Shown: positions 5,405 through 7,630 of the stretch, piece after piece
Layout of the letters: the number at the start of each line of letters is the position of its first letter
How positions within the stretch are numbered: the first letter of the stretch is position 1
Assembly (NCBI RefSeq): GCF_910587525.1
Contig: NZ_CAJULS010000114.1
Coordinates: 1-7,630, forward strand
DNA length: 7,630 nt
Direction of reading: 5' to 3'
Source: an uncultured Oscillibacter sp.
GTDB lineage: Bacteria > Bacillota > Clostridia > Oscillospirales > Oscillospiraceae
Made by a program: the position numbers and the translations under genes
The notes under the pieces: model-generated
Databases searched by the model: none
What the model was told of the DNA's origin: nothing
Seen by the model: only the letters and a program-made list of their open reading frames with translations

Positions 5405-7135
5405 ATGACCTATGGAGAACAGATCAGGCGGGGGAGAGAGGCGAAGGGGCTGACCCAGGAGCAGCTGGCGGAATCGCTGGATGTCAGCCGCCAGGCGGTG
5501 AGTAAATGGGAGATGGATCTCTCCCGCCCCGCCCGGGGGAAGCTGGTGCGCCTGTCAGAAGTGCTGGAGGTTCCGGAGGAGACCTGGGTGGCTATCGATG
5601 CGGAACAGGCGGCGAAGGAGCGTCCGAAAGACTCCGCCCGGCCCTGGAAAATCGCCGTGGCGGTGCTGGCGGCGCTGTGTCTGGCGCTGGGGGGAACCCT
5701 GGCGGCGGGGTGGTGGGCCTATACTGACATCCGTGTGCCCGCTGAGAGCTCCCAGGGGGAGGCGCCCATCCCGGCGGAGGGCTCTGGTGCTCTGGAGGAG
5801 CTTTTCCCGGACCTGCTGCCCCTGAGAGGCCGCCGGGATTTTGACTTCGGCGGCCAGCCTCTGGGGGACTATGATCCCGCCTGTGTGCCCTTTTTGAACG
5901 ACCCGCCGCGGCTGGAGGACGAGAGCCTCTGGAGCGGAAAACTGGATGGCGGCGGATGGCTCCAGGTGGTGAAGGCCGATCCCCGCCACGAAAAGAGGGA
6001 GTCCGGCGGCATGGTCACCTTTTATAACCTCTATCTGCTCTATGCCCCGGACGCCGGAGGCGGTCCGCTGGAGTGGACCATTCTGACACGCCTTGTGGAG
6101 GAAAACGTCTATCTGGATACCTTCGCCGCGGAAACATTCACCAACGTCCTGGGCTATGACGGCTGGAAGCTCTCCATTACAGTGGGGGCCTCCGCCGGAG
6201 CGCTGAGCTTCTACTTCTCCCAGCGCCCGGACGGCATGCCCTGTCTGCTGACTGTGGGCAATAATGCCCTGGAGGCGGACGTGGACGAGGACGGGGAGTT
6301 GGAGATCGTCTCTGTGGATGAGATTCCCTTTTTTGCAGAGATCACGGACACGAAGGAGGGCCAGGAGGGGTCCATGGTCTACACCCTGGACCCCTATACC
6401 GGCGGCTTTGCTAATGTGGGTCTCTCTTTCGCCCGGGAGAAGGGCGGCTTTGTGGTAACGGACTCCCATAACGCCGTGCTGGCCCGCTATGTGCTTCGGA
6501 ATCACGGGCTGCAGCGGGTACCGCTGACGGATTTCAGCGTCGCGGACTACCCGGACGTGGCGGGGACCCGGATCGAGTTTCAGACGGATGTGGAGGGTCT
6601 CTCCGACGGCCTGGCCCCGGACGATGTGCTGTACGGTACCCAGTACCGCATTACACACCGCCAGCAGGCATATCTGGCTCTCCAGGAGCTGTATGAATTG
6701 ACGGGATTGAAGGTGGACTTCTGTTACTGTACTGCCAACGAGTTCGGTGTGCTGTTCTCTCTGCTGCCGGACGGCTTCAACCAGCGGAGCTTCTTTACCG
6801 CTGATTTCAGTGAGAACTATGGCGGCCGGGGGATTCCCCAGTTCCGCATTGCCTGGAAGGAGTTGGACAACGGCTGGTCGCCCCTGTCCCTGGCGGAGGC
6901 GGTCCTCCCGGGGCCATGGGTTCCGCCGGAGACAGTGCTGGGCTGGTATTATGGCCGCCTAGGCATCTTCCGTACCGGCGAAGCGGCTGTGGAGAGGGAT
7001 GGAGAGATTCCGGAGGAGCGGAATTTGTACCTGGAGAGCGGAGACCTCTTTGTGGGGACTCTCCGAGACACGGACTGGGGTCCGGCCTTGGTGTGCCTCT
7101 ATGGACCCTATTCCGGCGGTATCGTCAACCATTGA
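5405..7135 (+). CDS. XRE-family DNA-binding protein with one membrane segment and a large outer domain
   Basis: This 576-aa protein begins with a Cro/C1-type helix-turn-helix (about residues 5-58; TQEQLAESLDVSRQAVSKWE at 17-36 is a canonical motif). A charged linker follows, then one hydrophobic helix at about 82-104 (IAVAVLAALCLALGGTLAAGWWAY). The remaining 470 or so residues should lie outside the cell, with the DNA-binding domain inside. That region is rich in aromatic residues, Gly and Asp. It includes DVDEDGELE at 292-300, a Dx(D/N)xDG acidic loop like the calcium-binding loops of EF-hand or FG-GAP-type repeats. I do not recognise the outer domain. The ATG at 5405 follows GGAGGG (5392-5397) by 7 nt; the in-frame TTG at 5345 falls in the promoter region and is rejected. 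It appears to be a single-gene transcript ending in a strong hairpin. It is probably a one-component sensor-regulator, but signal and targets are unknown. Confidence 0.8.
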   Translation: MTYGEQIRRGREAKGLTQEQLAESLDVSRQAVSKWEMDLSRPARGKLVRLSEVLEVPEETWVAIDAEQAAKERPKDSARPWKIAVAVLAALCLALGGTLAAGWWAYTDIRVPAESSQGEAPIPAEGSGALEELFPDLLPLRGRRDFDFGGQPLGDYDPACVPFLNDPPRLEDESLWSGKLDGGGWLQVVKADPRHEKRESGGMVTFYNLYLLYAPDAGGGPLEWTILTRLVEENVYLDTFAAETFTNVLGYDGWKLSITVGASAGALSFYFSQRPDGMPCLLTVGNNALEADVDEDGELEIVSVDEIPFFAEITDTKEGQEGSMVYTLDPYTGGFANVGLSFAREKGGFVVTDSHNAVLARYVLRNHGLQRVPLTDFSVADYPDVAGTRIEFQTDVEGLSDGLAPDDVLYGTQYRITHRQQAYLALQELYELTGLKVDFCYCTANEFGVLFSLLPDGFNQRSFFTADFSENYGGRGIPQFRIAWKELDNGWSPLSLAEAVLPGPWVPPETVLGWYYGRLGIFRTGEAAVERDGEIPEERNLYLESGDLFVGTLRDTDWGPALVCLYGPYSGGIVNH

Positions 7136-7171
7136 AACGAGCGCCATTCCCGCAAGGGAATGGCGCTCGTT
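7136..7171. terminator. Perfect 16-bp hairpin with GCAA loop between convergent genes
   Basis: AACGAGCGCCATTCCC (7136-7151) pairs perfectly with GGGAATGGCGCTCGTT (7156-7171) around a GCAA tetraloop, which fits the stable GNRA type. It starts at the stop codon of the XRE-type gene and lies about 30 nt past the stop of the convergent carboxykinase gene. Neither strand has a proper U-tract (TTGACG on plus, TTTCAA on minus). It probably acts as a bidirectional terminator or a 3' stabilising hairpin. Confidence 0.7.
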
Positions 7172-7202
7172 GACGTTCGTGATTGCAGTGTATTGAAGCC
7201 GA

Positions 7203-7630
7203 TTACAGGGTGTTGGCCTCGTCCACCACTTTCTTGATGGCGGCGGCGGCATCGCCGGGCAGTACATTGAAGCCGCCCTCGGCCTCCTTCAGGCCCTCCA
7301 CGTAGCTCAGGCGGTCCTGCATCCGGGCCTTCAGCTGGGCAACGTAGTCCTTGTCGGTCAGATCAGGCACGAAGCCCTCCCACTCGAAGATCTCGATGTC
7401 CTCGAAGGGGCCCCACTTCTTGAACTGGGCCTTGCCCTCCACAACGGCCTCAAGGACGCCCAGGGTGTCCTCCTTCTGGACCTTCTTGCCCATGAAGTCG
7501 CCGGTGTTGATGATATAGCAGGCCACGTCCTTCTCCGCCACCAGCTTCTTGAACTTCTCATAGTCGTTCACCAGGGGATAGGTGCGGAAGGGGTTGGCGT
7601 AGGGCTCCACCACCAGGGCGTTGGGGTCCA
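7203..7630 (-). CDS. pckA: Phosphoenolpyruvate carboxykinase, ATP type (C-terminal part)
   Basis: Only the last 142 or so codons are in the window; the frame stays open to the right edge, so the start lies outside. The enzyme interconverts oxaloacetate and phosphoenolpyruvate with ATP/ADP. In anaerobes it often runs in the CO2-fixing, ATP-forming direction. The support is the C-terminal pattern CYIINTGDFMGKKVQKEDT, which parallels the ATP-PEPCK block NTGxxGxGKRxxxxDTR, followed by the expected segment with GFVPDL and a helical tail. The NPFRTYPL stretch before it and the shortened loop after NTG mark a divergent branch. The Arg after DT in E. coli is Leu here. The catalytic P-loop and kinase motifs lie outside the window, so the call rests on the tail alone. 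It converges on the XRE-type gene. Confidence 0.72.
   Translation of the reverse strand, partial: DPNALVVEPYANPFRTYPLVNDYEKFKKLVAEKDVACYIINTGDFMGKKVQKEDTLGVLEAVVEGKAQFKKWGPFEDIEIFEWEGFVPDLTDKDYVAQLKARMQDRLSYVEGLKEAEGGFNVLPGDAAAAIKKVVDEANTL

Noticed and set aside
5555..6658. Long minus-strand open frame (367 codons) opposite the XRE-type gene
   Set aside because: Same reason: a shadow frame in GC-rich DNA, with no recognisable motif.

Overview
The window looks like a GC-rich chromosomal segment from an anaerobic gut-type Clostridia bacterium, probably Oscillospiraceae-like (Flavonifractor or Lawsonibacter relatives). This is inferred from the strong AGGAGG-type ribosome binding sites, GC-rich codon use, the molybdenum hydroxylase, the ferredoxin-tailed aldo/keto reductase and an ATP-type PEP carboxykinase. 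No rRNA, tRNA, CRISPR array, insertion sequence or phage gene is visible.

Layout: (1) 1-2957 (+) is the 3' part of an xdhABC-type molybdenum hydroxylase operon: large Mo-cofactor subunit (5' end outside the window), FAD subunit and [2Fe-2S] subunit, tightly packed and closed by a strong intrinsic terminator at 2985-3013. (2) 3162-3533 (-) is a short ModE-type winged-helix regulator without a molybdate-binding domain, converging on the xdh operon. (3) 3567-3616 looks like a symmetrical divergent promoter pair sharing one palindromic -35 box inside GGTTTGCAAACC. It would drive the ModE-like gene leftward and, through a roughly 200-nt structured leader, an aldo/keto reductase with a C-terminal 8-Cys ferredoxin domain (3821-4846) plus a WapI-like small protein (4858-5295) rightward. 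(4) 5309-5342 is a hairpin. It is followed by an XRE-type DNA-binding protein with one membrane segment and a roughly 470-residue outer domain (5405-7135). (5) A long perfect hairpin (7136-7171) separates that gene from the convergent 3' end of an ATP-type PEP carboxykinase gene (7203-7630, minus, cut by the window edge).

How the genes work together: XdhABC should form one electron-transfer enzyme (substrate to Mo centre, to two [2Fe-2S] clusters, to FAD), probably acting on purines or related N-heterocycles. The ModE-like protein is the obvious candidate local regulator, but its target is not shown by sequence alone. The aldo/keto reductase, the WapI-like protein, the membrane XRE protein and PEP carboxykinase have no evident pathway link to xdh.

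The most unusual feature is the 3567-3820 region: mirror-image promoters around a shared palindromic -35, followed by a leader with mutually exclusive helices. I see no clear new multi-gene defence or mobile system here.
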